The notes beneath the pieces were generated by a model that worked only from the letters and a program-made list of their open reading frames with translations, searched no databases and was not told the DNA's origin. Shown one piece after another: positions 44,773 to 52,768 of a stretch of DNA of 64,000 bases. This stretch comes from Verrucomicrobiota bacterium (GTDB taxonomy: Bacteria > Verrucomicrobiota > Verrucomicrobiia > Opitutales > Opitutaceae): positions 43,392 to 107,391 of the forward strand of contig JAEYUW010000030.1 of assembly GCA_023432225.1 (NCBI GenBank), given 5' to 3'. Position 1 is the first letter of the stretch. The number at the start of each line of letters is the position of its first letter. The position numbers and the translations under genes are program-made.

Positions 44773-45588
44773 ATGAATGACGATTACGTCTCCCGCTTCG
44801 GCGCTCTCGGCCGCCTCTACGGTGCGGCGGCACTGCCGCGCCTGCACGCGGCGCACGTGGCCGTCGTGGGCGTCGGCGGCGTGGGCTCCTGGATCGTGGA
44901 GGCGCTCGCGCGTTCCGGTGTCGGTGCGCTGACGTTGGTGGATCTCGACGACGTGTGCGTGACGAACACCAACCGCCAGTCCCACGCGCTCGCGGACACG
45001 GTGGGTCGGCCCAAGGTGGCGGTGCTCGCCGAGCGGGTGCGGGCGATCAATCCGGATTGCCGGGTCACGACACACACGGAGTTTTTCACGGCGCAGAGCG
45101 CGGAGCGATTGCTGGCGACGAAGTTCGCCTGGCTCGTCGATGCGATCGACGGCATGTCCAACAAGGCGCTGCTCATCGCCTCCTGCGTGCAGCGCGGGCA
45201 AGCGGTGCTCACGGTGGGCGGCGCCGGCGGCAAACGCGATGCGACGCGCATTCGCGTGGGCGACCTCGGCGAGTCCCAGGGCGACGACTTGCTGCGGCTG
45301 GTGCGAAAGAAACTGCGACGCGATCACGGCTTCGCGCGCGGCGAGCACCAGATCTATGGCATCCCGTGCGTCTACTCGAACGAGAAGCCGGTGTTCCCGT
45401 GGGCCAACGGCACGTGCTCGACCGAACCGGAGCTGGGCACGAGCTTGAAGCTCGATTGCGCGAGCGGGTTCGGCACGGGCGTCTTCGTCACCGGTGTGTT
45501 CGGCTTCGCGGCGGCGGGTGAAATCGTGCGGCTGATCGCGGCGGACGAGAGTGCGGCGCAGGAGTCCGGACGCGAAAAAGCCGAGTAA
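44773..45588 (+). CDS. tcdA: tRNA threonylcarbamoyladenosine dehydratase TcdA
   Basis: A 271-aa E1-like (ThiF/MoeB fold) enzyme that cyclises t6A37 of ANN-decoding tRNAs. The ATP-binding loop is VVGVGGVGSWIVEAL; DLDDVCVTNTNRQ, ERVRAINP and the region around FGTGVFVTGVFG match TcdA. The start at 44773 is chosen as the first residue of the family N-terminus (DDYVSRFGALGRLYG). Confidence 0.93.
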   Translation: MNDDYVSRFGALGRLYGAAALPRLHAAHVAVVGVGGVGSWIVEALARSGVGALTLVDLDDVCVTNTNRQSHALADTVGRPKVAVLAERVRAINPDCRVTTHTEFFTAQSAERLLATKFAWLVDAIDGMSNKALLIASCVQRGQAVLTVGGAGGKRDATRIRVGDLGESQGDDLLRLVRKKLRRDHGFARGEHQIYGIPCVYSNEKPVFPWANGTCSTEPELGTSLKLDCASGFGTGVFVTGVFGFAAAGEIVRLIAADESAAQESGREKAE

Positions 45589-45628
45589 CCGCAAGGTTAC
45601 CCGGCGCGGGGTCGAGGGAGCGCGGAGC

Positions 45629-46012
45629 TCAGGTCTCGACTTCGAATTTCAGCGGGACGCTGACCTTGGCGCGCACGGCTTTGCCGGCGACTTTGGCGGG
45701 TTCGAACGTCCAGCCGCGAACCGCATCGAGGGCGGGATTGGAGAACGCTTCGTTGGACGTCTTGGCGACTTCGCACGCCATGACTTTGCCACCTTCGTCG
45801 ATCACCATGGAAACGACGACCACGCCCGACACGCCTTGGGCGCGCATGTTGGCCGGATATTGCGGTGGCTTGGTTTTCACCGGGCGGGGAGGAGTGTCGA
45901 ACTTCGTGGCGACATCCGGCACGCTGGCGACGGATTGGGCGACTGCCGGTGTGACGACGGCGAGCAGCGCGAAGGAGAACAGGACGCAGAGGGAACGAGG
46001 TGATTTCATCAT
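45629..46012 (-). CDS. Secreted TonB C-terminal domain protein
   Basis: 127 aa with a signal peptide (about 1-24, ending AVAQ) and a C-terminal TonB domain (about 45-125; PPQYPANMRAQGVSGVVVV...FSNPALDAVRGWTFEPAK). There is no cytoplasmic anchor or Pro-rich spacer, so it is not a classical energy-coupling TonB; it may be a free periplasmic adapter. The family KPPQYP motif is intact. Alternative ATG one codon downstream. Confidence 0.85.
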   Translation of the reverse strand: MMKSPRSLCVLFSFALLAVVTPAVAQSVASVPDVATKFDTPPRPVKTKPPQYPANMRAQGVSGVVVVSMVIDEGGKVMACEVAKTSNEAFSNPALDAVRGWTFEPAKVAGKAVRAKVSVPLKFEVET

Positions 46013-46130
46013 GAAAATGCGCGCGAGGCGCTCCTTGGCTGTCTTTCGGCACATCGTCGCGCGCCTTGACCCCAAAAATCACCGATTCTCGCAAATTTCG
46101 TCCTGCAAAGCCCGCCGCCCGCGAGTGGCC

Positions 46131-47000
46131 TTATGCGCCGAATAAGCGCAGGAAATTCTCCTCCGCCTGGGCGGCGAGTTCCTCCTGCGCGACGCCGCGA
46201 AGCTCAGCGAGTGCGGCGTAGGTCGCAGCGAGATTGCCCGGGTGGTTCACGGGCGAGCCTTCCGGCGTCGACGGCAACGTGAACCGGGCGCGGTCGGCCG
46301 GGAGCGGCATGGCGGGCGCATCGGTCTCGACGAGCAGGCGATCCGTGGGGATGCGCTTGAACACTTCGCGCTTCGCGGCGTGCCGCGGTTCGAGGAAGGC
46401 GCCGTTGAAAGAGAAATACGCGCCGTATTCGGCGAACTTGCCGACCATCTCGATCGGCCCGCCGTAGGCGTGGAGCAGGAAACCGCGCGCCGGAGTGTTC
46501 ACGTGGCGTAGCACTCCCTCGAGGGCGCCGAACGCCTGGAGGCAATGAATCGTGACGGGCCGGTTTTCGGCAGCGGCGAGGCTGAGTTGCTTGATGAACA
46601 CCTCGCCCTGCTCCTCGAGCGATGCGCGGCGCAGACCGGCGAGGCGTGGATCGTCGGGCTTGGCGCGGTCGAGAATCCAGCGATCGAGACCGATCTCGCC
46701 GATCGCGGCGCGGGGCTCGGCGGCGAGGCGTTCCTTTATGCGATCAAACCAGCCTTCGGCGCGATTGCCCGCGTCCCACGGATGCAGGCCGTAGCTCGGA
46801 TAAACCCAAGGGAAGCGCGTCGCCATTTCCGCCACGGCGGGCCAGTCGGCCTCGCAGGTGCCGTTCACGACCGCACGGCGCAGATTCACGGCGCGGAGAT
46901 CGGCGTCGATTTGCTCGCGGTGCGGCGCGAGCCACTCGTCGTGAGCGTGATTGTGGGCGTCGTAGAGCGGCGGCACGGGGAGACGATACCTGGAGCGCAT
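46131..47000 (-). CDS. TatD family metal-dependent hydrolase
   Basis: 289 aa of the amidohydrolase superfamily. The metal ligands are His16 and His18 (YDAHNHAH), Glu in AAIGEIGLD, His in TIHCLQA, His in LLHAYGGP and Asp in LVETDAPAMP. TatD proteins are nucleases or D-aminoacyl/phosphoesterases; the substrate is unknown. The N-terminal NHAH region is more diverged than in E. coli TatD, pointing to a related subgroup. Confidence 0.88.
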   Translation of the reverse strand: MRSRYRLPVPPLYDAHNHAHDEWLAPHREQIDADLRAVNLRRAVVNGTCEADWPAVAEMATRFPWVYPSYGLHPWDAGNRAEGWFDRIKERLAAEPRAAIGEIGLDRWILDRAKPDDPRLAGLRRASLEEQGEVFIKQLSLAAAENRPVTIHCLQAFGALEGVLRHVNTPARGFLLHAYGGPIEMVGKFAEYGAYFSFNGAFLEPRHAAKREVFKRIPTDRLLVETDAPAMPLPADRARFTLPSTPEGSPVNHPGNLAATYAALAELRGVAQEELAAQAEENFLRLFGA

Positions 47001-47090
47001 CGGGAAAACAGCGTAAAGACGCGCCCGCCGCTAAAGCGGGCAGGTGTGAGTGTCGTTACTGCGGTTGAAACCACGGAAGAAACTGCGTCC

Positions 47091-47543
47091 ATGACGGACA
47101 ATCTCATCATCGATTTGCCTGAACTGAAGCTGCCACGCGATCTCGCGTGGCGCGTGAAGTTCATTGAGGCGGTTGAAGAGCACGCGCGCCGTCTGGGCAT
47201 CAAGGGGCATTACGAGCCGACGCGGTTCATCGGTTACTATTTCGCCGGGGCCCACCCGGTGGTTGTCTCGGGGCATTGGACGGTGACGCTCGACGACGTG
47301 CCCCTGTTGCGCCGTGTGCGCGATCTGATCGAGCGAATGACGGAGGCGCGGTTCAGCATCCGCAGCCCCGCCGAGGACGCCGCGCCGGAATTCATGCTCC
47401 TGCACGATCGCCACGATGGCGCGTGCTGGCTGTGGGAATATGCGCACGGCCGGCGCTTCCTCGAGGCGCGCTCGCCAACCTCGTCTTGGGGCAGCTGGGA
47501 CGAACTGGCGGACGGCGAAGGCCCGCGCCTGCTCGGTCCCTGA
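47091..47543 (+). CDS. Hypothetical protein
   Basis: 150 aa from the ATG at 47091; an in-frame GTG 45 nt upstream would add 15 residues. A mixed alpha/beta soluble protein rich in aromatic residues (RFIGYYFAG, GACWLWEYAHG). No signal peptide, membrane segment or recognised motif. It is convergent with sufE, its stop directly adjoining the sufE stop. Confidence 0.6.
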   Translation: MTDNLIIDLPELKLPRDLAWRVKFIEAVEEHARRLGIKGHYEPTRFIGYYFAGAHPVVVSGHWTVTLDDVPLLRRVRDLIERMTEARFSIRSPAEDAAPEFMLLHDRHDGACWLWEYAHGRRFLEARSPTSSWGSWDELADGEGPRLLGP

Positions 47544-48080
47544 TCACGATGCCGCGAGTTGCGCGGCGGCGAAATCGCGGATGCGGGCGCGAACACTGCG
47601 CAGGCCGTTGAGCCGCGTGGGGGACAAGGTGCGCGTCAGCCCGAGTTGTTCGATCAACGCGGGCTCGGTCGCGACAATGTCGGCGGGTTCGCTGCCGCTG
47701 TAGAGATCGCAGAGCAGTGCGACGACGCCGCGCACGAGCGGCGATTCGGCATCGCTGCGGAAGGAGCAGCAGCCCGCGCCGGACTCGCACACGAGCCACA
47801 CCGGCGACATGCAGCCGCGCACGCGATTTTCGTCGATGTGCTCGGCGCGCGACGCGGCGAGGCGAGAGCGCGCGCGGTCGACGATGGCGGCGAGGCGTTC
47901 CTGCGCGTCCTCGATGAGGAGCAGGTCGGCGAGCATCTGTTGCTGGCGTTCGGCGACGGTCACGCGGGGCAACGTGCGGCGAGCGGGTGCCGGACGCAAG
48001 TCGGGTGTCCATTGGAGTGCGCGCAGCGGGTTGAAATGAAGCGGCGGCGCAAAGCCTTCGCTGGCGTTGTCCGTCTTCAA
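47544..48080 (-). CDS. sufE: SufE family sulfur acceptor
   Basis: Accepts sulfane sulfur from the SufS cysteine desulfurase for Fe-S cluster building. The active cysteine is Cys90 in RVRGCMSPVWLV, and the family C-terminus LGLTRTLSPTRLNGL is clear. The N-terminal 40 residues are an unusual extension; an internal start would give a more typical length. The upstream DNA is a degenerate tandem repeat. The suf operon is not next to it. Confidence 0.88.
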   Translation of the reverse strand: MKTDNASEGFAPPLHFNPLRALQWTPDLRPAPARRTLPRVTVAERQQQMLADLLLIEDAQERLAAIVDRARSRLAASRAEHIDENRVRGCMSPVWLVCESGAGCCSFRSDAESPLVRGVVALLCDLYSGSEPADIVATEPALIEQLGLTRTLSPTRLNGLRSVRARIRDFAAAQLAAS

Positions 48081-48084
48081 TCAC

Positions 48085-48243
48085 CACCCGCACCGCGCCG
48101 TCCGCACTGTCTGCATCGCACCGCCCGCATCGCACCGCTCGTCCGCCCGCCCGCATCGCACCGTCCGCCTGCGTGCATCGCACGGCTCGTGCACACCGTC
48201 CGTCCGCGCATATCGCACCGCCCGCGCGCACCGCCCGTCCACT
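48085..48243. repeat. Degenerate C-rich tandem repeat upstream of sufE
   Basis: About 160 nt made of imperfect units of roughly CGCATCGCACCGCCC, strongly C-biased on the plus strand. Units vary in length and sequence, which excludes a CRISPR array. It spans the expected sufE promoter region. Confidence 0.7.
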
Positions 48244-48303
48244 CGCGCGCGCAAGTCTCCGCCCCCGACACGCGTTCGGCGCGGCCCAGCGCGCTTCAGA
48301 AAT

Positions 48304-48324
48304 TTATGGCGTAATACGCCATAA
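48304..48324. promoter_or_regulatory. 21-bp palindrome directly after the HTH gene
   Basis: TTATGGCGTA, one A, then TACGCCATAA: perfect 10-bp arms. It abuts the stop codon of the HTH gene (stop at 48325-48327). A near-identical copy lies at the gene's start. Confidence 0.85.
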
Positions 48325-48687
48325 TCACTTTGGCGCACTTGGGGCGGCTTGGCGCTGCCGACCGAGCCAGCAGAGCAGCTCCAGCGTTCGCTCGGCGTCG
48401 GGCATCGCGTGTTTTTTGACGAAGAAGTCGGTCATGCGCGATGGGTCGAGGGCGAGTTCGCGCGCCAGCAGCGCCTTCGCTCCGCGCTTTTTCAAGAGTG
48501 GGAGCGTGGACGCGCGCAGGGCGTTCCAGAGCGGAGTTTCGAGGCCTGGACGCAGGGTGGATCCACGGCGTCGGCGTGTCAGACGTTCCTTTTTTCGCAT
48601 TTCCTGAGCGAGCAGAACCGCGGCTTCTGCAAGCGGCTCGATCAACATATCGATGCTCTTCAGCCGAGCTGGCAGGGGGTATTGCAT
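48325..48687 (-). CDS. Small helix-turn-helix regulator bracketed by palindromes
   Basis: 120 aa from the ATG at 48687 (126 aa if an in-frame ATG within the palindrome at 48705 is used). A basic N-terminal half (EMRKKERLTRRRR) is followed by an XRE-like HTH: ALLARELALDPSRMTDFFV then KKHAMPDAERTLELLCWL. The gene is flanked exactly by two 21-bp palindromes that could be its operators. The shorter start leaves the upstream palindrome as a 5' site. Its targets are unknown. Confidence 0.65.
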   Translation of the reverse strand: MQYPLPARLKSIDMLIEPLAEAAVLLAQEMRKKERLTRRRRGSTLRPGLETPLWNALRASTLPLLKKRGAKALLARELALDPSRMTDFFVKKHAMPDAERTLELLCWLGRQRQAAPSAPK

Positions 48688-48707
48688 TATGGCGTAATAC
48701 GCCATGA
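48687..48707. promoter_or_regulatory. 21-bp palindrome at the HTH gene start
   Basis: Same sequence as the 48304-48324 palindrome except GA in place of the last two A's, in the same orientation. It overlaps the preferred start codon of the HTH gene by one base, a position suited to autorepression. Confidence 0.8.
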
Positions 48708-48743
48708 ACGGTTGGAGGGCGAGCTTGGAGCGGGGGGCTGGGG

Positions 48744-49127
48744 TTGAGCGGAGAGGGGGGCATCGGGGGAACGTGGAGCGTTGCGCGTGGCTTGCCAGCG
48801 GGACGGGGCGGCGTTTGGGTTTTCGCGGTGAATATCGTCGTCGTCAGTTGGTTTTGGCGTGGGTTGCGCGGGCACAGCGTGACGTTTTCGCTGCTGTTCG
48901 CGTCGTTCTTGCTCGGGCTCTCGATCAGCGGGGGCGTGAAGCAGTTGCTGGCCGCACTCGGTGTCCACTGGCTCTACGTGCTGATCCTGCCGGCGGTGTT
49001 TTTCACGTGGATGAACGGGCGCGAGACGCGGTGGATCCCGGAAGAGAAACGTCGCCGCGTCCTAGCGCGGTCGCTGCTCTTCGGCTCGATCGTGCTGGCG
49101 ATCATCATCAACCAGATTCGCCATTGA
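48744..49127 (+). CDS. Small hypothetical membrane protein
   Basis: Up to 127 aa from a TTG; the start is uncertain and GTG at 48828 would give 99 aa. Hydrophobic stretches: VWVFAVNIVVVSWFW, FSLLFASFLLGLSISGG, LYVLILPAVFFTW and LLFGSIVLAIIINQI. Its stop overlaps the start of the next gene (TGATG), so the two are probably translated together. No family was recognised. Confidence 0.6.
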   Translation: MSGEGGIGGTWSVARGLPAGRGGVWVFAVNIVVVSWFWRGLRGHSVTFSLLFASFLLGLSISGGVKQLLAALGVHWLYVLILPAVFFTWMNGRETRWIPEEKRRRVLARSLLFGSIVLAIIINQIRH

Positions 49128-50626
49128 TGAATGCGGGCGCGAATTGGCGTCGTTGGCGGGAGCGAGCCAATCGCATCATCGGCGCGCGTGCGGCGGGGTG
49201 GATCATGCTGGCTGCGCTGGCGGCGCTTTATGCGGCGGCGTATTGGGGCGACGAACTGAATCCGGGAGCCTCGATTCCCGCCGAGCGGCGGGGCTGGTGG
49301 AGTTGGGCGGATCAGACGAAATACGTCGAAGCGGCGAACGCGCTGGCGCAGGGACGTGTCGATGCGGCGAGCTACTATTTCCCGCTCGGCTACTCGGCGC
49401 TGGCGGTGCCGTTTGTGCGGTTGATGCCGGCGCAGCCGTTTTTCTGGCCGAACCTCGCGTGCGTGTTGCTCAGTGCCGTGCTGGCGTGGCGGCTGGCGCG
49501 ACGCTGGCTGTCGCCGCTCGCGAGTGTCGCGCTGGGGGCGCTGTTCATCGCGACGCACGCGGTGTTGCTGCGGCTGACGATGGTAATTCCATGGAACACG
49601 CTGCCCGTGCAGGCGGCGTTGCTCGGTGGAATGCTGCTCGTGCTGACGCGACGCGACGGCGCGGCGGTGGCGTGGCTCGCGGCGATCGCGGCGGTGACTT
49701 ACTGGATGCGGCCGGGGGATGCGGCGTGTTTCGCGCCGTTGCTCGTCTTCGCGACGCTGCGCCTGCCGACATGGCGCGCGCGCGTGGGCTGGGGCGCGCT
49801 CGGCGTGATGTTGATCGCGGCGAGTGCGGGTGCGATGGCGTGGTTGAATCTGCGGACGTTCGGCCACTGGCGGACGCCGTATGAGCAAGGGACGTTCGAG
49901 AACATCGGGTTCTTTTCGTATCCGATGCTGCACAAGGCCTATTGGCTGCTCGTCGACGGGGAGACGTTTTTCGGCGAATACGGTTCGGCGCTGCTGTGGC
50001 GTTATCCGTGGCTGTTCCTGGCGGTGCCGGGCGTGGTATTTTGGGTCCGACGCGACGGCGTGGCGGGTGTGGCGTGCGTGGCGACGATCGCGCTGAACTG
50101 GGGACTGTATTTCAACTACAACGATTTTGTGCCGTCGGCGGTGTTTCGTTTCAGCCTGATTCACTATCTGGTGTGGGCCTTCGTGCCGCTGGCGATCGCG
50201 GCGACTGCGGCGGTCGTGGTGGGCTGGCGCGAACGCGCGGTGCGCGGTGCGGCCGCGTTGGCGTTAGCGATGTTTGCGCTGGCGATCGGATTGAAACTGA
50301 AGGAGCGGCCGCTGCCTGAGGTCGCGACGGGGCCGGGCGAAGTGCGGGAGTTGCCCGCGGCGCGTCCGCTATGGATCGAGTGGCCGGGAGAGAAACAGGA
50401 GCGCGTCGGCGCGCTGCGGCTTGATGGACGCGCGATGAGGGAGGGCGCGGATTACCAGATGCCTTACGTGCCCGTGAGAGAAGCACGTTTGCTGCTGAGC
50501 GACGATGCGCGCGGACGGCGGCTCGCGGCGGGCGAGGGAGAGACGATTGCGGCGGTGCCGCGCGTCGGTGACTACGTCTGGAGTTGGTGGCCGCGGTGGC
50601 GGCGGTTGGCGCCGTCGCGGGAGTGA
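49127..50626 (+). CDS. Polytopic membrane protein, glycosyltransferase-like (GT-C/ArnT-type)
   Basis: 499 aa with about ten hydrophobic segments and a soluble C-terminal domain (about 390-499). The first outside loop carries acidic residues (GDELNPGASIP...WADQTKYVEAA), and the layout resembles lipid-linked GT-C glycosyltransferases, but no diagnostic motif is certain. It is translationally coupled to the small membrane protein upstream. An envelope glycan role is plausible, not shown. Confidence 0.55.
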   Translation: MNAGANWRRWRERANRIIGARAAGWIMLAALAALYAAAYWGDELNPGASIPAERRGWWSWADQTKYVEAANALAQGRVDAASYYFPLGYSALAVPFVRLMPAQPFFWPNLACVLLSAVLAWRLARRWLSPLASVALGALFIATHAVLLRLTMVIPWNTLPVQAALLGGMLLVLTRRDGAAVAWLAAIAAVTYWMRPGDAACFAPLLVFATLRLPTWRARVGWGALGVMLIAASAGAMAWLNLRTFGHWRTPYEQGTFENIGFFSYPMLHKAYWLLVDGETFFGEYGSALLWRYPWLFLAVPGVVFWVRRDGVAGVACVATIALNWGLYFNYNDFVPSAVFRFSLIHYLVWAFVPLAIAATAAVVVGWRERAVRGAAALALAMFALAIGLKLKERPLPEVATGPGEVRELPAARPLWIEWPGEKQERVGALRLDGRAMREGADYQMPYVPVREARLLLSDDARGRRLAAGEGETIAAVPRVGDYVWSWWPRWRRLAPSRE

Positions 50627-50653
50627 GGCGGAGGTCCGGCGAGTATCGGGCGA

Positions 50654-50674
50654 GTGGCGCGGCGAGCGCGCCAC
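50654..50674. terminator. Hairpin between convergent genes
   Basis: Perfect 8-bp arms GTGGCGCG/CGCGCCAC with a 5-nt loop in the gap between the membrane-protein gene and the M48 gene. No clear T-run follows on either strand, so terminator activity is uncertain. Confidence 0.4.
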
Positions 50675-50713
50675 CTACTTTGCGGCGGCGGCGAACGGAG
50701 TTGCCGCCCGACC

Positions 50714-52765
50714 TCACGCGAGGACGGGCACGGGGCAGTCGATCGCGGCGGCGATGGCGCGGTAGAGATCGGCTTCGCGCGGGGTGACGACTTGATCGGC
50801 GCCGATGACTTGGGCGGCGGCGGCGAGCACGCGTTGTTTGATCGGGAGTGCGGCGCCAGCGAGGCGGTCGAGGGCGGTGTCGAGTTTCTCGAGCGAGCAG
50901 GCGTCGGGGCTGGCGAGCGCGAGGCGCGCGGCGATGAGGGGAAGTTGTCCGACGCCGGCGGCGAAGGAGAGGGAGAGTCGCGCGGGCTCGGTGGCTCCGG
51001 CGCGGGCGAGCGCGGAGAGGACGACGGCGATGTCGGCGGCGAGCGGCTGGAAGGAGTTGAACGGCGTCGGCGCGCGCGGGCGCTCGGCGCGGGCGAGAGC
51101 GAGTTGGCGCAGGAGCATTTTCTGGAGCGCGAACTCGAAGGCGGTCACTTCGGCGTCGGAGTGGACAAGTTCGTCGAGCGTCGTGACGAAGCGGTCGAGC
51201 GTCGCGGCGTCGAGCGTGCGCAGCGCGGGCAGGCAGAGTTGGAAGAGCGGGAGTCTCACGGCCTCGTCGAGATCAGCGAGGAGCGGGAGCAGTGTTTGCG
51301 TCGCGGTGCGGTGGGCGGGGCCGGAGTGCTGGGCGATGAGGGCGAGCTGGCGTTCGCGATTGGCGGGGGCGCCGGTGTTCAGGAGCGCGTAGACGAGCGG
51401 GATGGCGGTGTCGGCGGAGCGAGTGGCATCGCGAATGCCGGCGGGCACGCGGGCGAGCAGCGCGCGGGCGCGTTGGAAGTGGTCGTCGGTGAGGGCGCCG
51501 ATGCTCGCGGTGACGGCGGCCGGTGTGAACGAAATGGGAGCCGATGATCGGCGGTCATGGACCGCCGCTACAGGTTCGCCTTCGCGGACGATTTCGCGGG
51601 TCACGCGTGGGGTGGCGGAGAGCGGAGCCGGCTGGAAGCCGGCGCTACTTGGCGCGGCGGGCTGACCGGCGAGGCCGGCGCTGGCGAAGGACTCGCGGGC
51701 GACGTCGACGACTTCGGGCGGTTCGAAGAGTTCGCCGTCCCAGCGCGGGTCGATGGCGCGGAGGCGTTCGTCGAGCGGCGGGTGCGTGGCCCAGAGTCCG
51801 CCGAAAAACGAACGGAAACCTTGCGCGAAGAAGAAGTGCCCGATCTCGGACGCGTGCTTGTCGGTGACGGTGGAGCCGAGCGCGTAGCCGCCGATTTTTT
51901 TCAGGGCGCCGGAAATGCCGGCGGGATTGCGCGTGAATTGGACGGCGGAGGCGTCGGCGAGGAATTCGCGCTGGCGCGACACGGCGGCTTGAATGAGGCG
52001 GCCGAAGAAATAGCCGACGTAGCCGATGATCAGAAGCGCCACGCCGATCGCGAGGATCACGGCGAGGCCGCCGCCTTTGTTTTTGCCGCCGCCGCTCGTG
52101 CGGATGCGGCCGCGTCCCAAGCCTTGCAAGATGCCGCGGCCGAGCAGGCCGATGACGAGGATGCCGAAGACGATGGCGGCGAGCTTCACGTTGAGCCGCA
52201 TGTCGCCGTTGAGGATGTGGCTGAATTCGTGGGCGACGACGCCCTGGAGTTCGTCGCGCGTCAGCTTCTCCAACGTGCCGCGCGTGACGGCGACGACGGC
52301 GTCGGAGGTCGTGAGGCCGGCGGCGAAGGCGTTGATCGCGGATTCGTTGTCGAGGACGAAGACGGCCGGCACGGGCACGCCGGAGGCGATGGCCATTTCC
52401 TCGACGACGTTGAGCAGGCGGCGCTCGTGGAGGTTGGTCGTGTGCGGATCGATGCGGCGCCCGCCGACGAGTTCGGCGATGGCGGAGCCGCCCTGTCGCA
52501 TCTGCGACCATTTATAGAGCGAGGCGAGGCCGACGATGGCGACGGTGGCGACCGCGACGCCGGTGAAGATGGTTGGGTCCCAGTAAACGAACGGCTGGCG
52601 CTCGGAGTCGTAGCGCGAGTGGCGTCCGCGGCTGGCGCTCAGGCCGACGATCGCGACGGCGGCGACGTAGCTCGCGGCGATCGTGCCGAGCACAGCGAGC
52701 GCGAACAGCACGACGAGCCGGTTGGTGCGGCGTTTCGCGCGAGCTTGGGCTTCGAAGAAATCCAT
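50714..52765 (-). CDS. HtpX-like M48 metallopeptidase with long C-terminal extension
   Basis: 683 aa. Four hydrophobic segments (two near the N-terminus, two after the active site) flank the zinc motif HEFSH (His179, Glu180, His183), with the third ligand in the EFLADASAVQFTRNP region. This is the membrane protease core. Residues about 365-410 are a Pro/Ala/Ser-rich linker encoded by two REP repeats, followed by a 270-residue helical domain of unknown role. It is the last gene of a lemA-type operon. The start lies 3 nt after the previous stop. Confidence 0.88.
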   Translation of the reverse strand: MDFFEAQARAKRRTNRLVVLFALAVLGTIAASYVAAVAIVGLSASRGRHSRYDSERQPFVYWDPTIFTGVAVATVAIVGLASLYKWSQMRQGGSAIAELVGGRRIDPHTTNLHERRLLNVVEEMAIASGVPVPAVFVLDNESAINAFAAGLTTSDAVVAVTRGTLEKLTRDELQGVVAHEFSHILNGDMRLNVKLAAIVFGILVIGLLGRGILQGLGRGRIRTSGGGKNKGGGLAVILAIGVALLIIGYVGYFFGRLIQAAVSRQREFLADASAVQFTRNPAGISGALKKIGGYALGSTVTDKHASEIGHFFFAQGFRSFFGGLWATHPPLDERLRAIDPRWDGELFEPPEVVDVARESFASAGLAGQPAAPSSAGFQPAPLSATPRVTREIVREGEPVAAVHDRRSSAPISFTPAAVTASIGALTDDHFQRARALLARVPAGIRDATRSADTAIPLVYALLNTGAPANRERQLALIAQHSGPAHRTATQTLLPLLADLDEAVRLPLFQLCLPALRTLDAATLDRFVTTLDELVHSDAEVTAFEFALQKMLLRQLALARAERPRAPTPFNSFQPLAADIAVVLSALARAGATEPARLSLSFAAGVGQLPLIAARLALASPDACSLEKLDTALDRLAGAALPIKQRVLAAAAQVIGADQVVTPREADLYRAIAAAIDCPVPVLA
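51549..51648. repeat. Two REP units inside the M48 coding sequence
   Basis: Units at 51549-51571 (GGCGGTC/GACCGCC stem) and 51625-51648 (GCCGGCT/AGCCGGC stem), both with the GTAG head on the minus strand. They are translated as PVAAVHDRRSS and SSAGFQPAPL. Unlike the intergenic pairs, the two units here share one orientation. Confidence 0.75.
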
Positions 52766-52768
52766 GAG

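Noticed and set aside
48085..48243. CRISPR array
   Set aside because: Units are short, directly adjoining and degenerate, with no constant-length spacers and no cas genes nearby.
48304..48707. Insertion sequence with terminal inverted repeats
   Set aside because: No transposase is encoded, and the flanks are palindromes in direct orientation rather than inverted ends; no target duplication could be seen.
49127..50626. Firm call as ArnT/PMT glycosyltransferase
   Set aside because: The membrane layout fits, but no diagnostic catalytic motif is certain, so only a tentative label was given.
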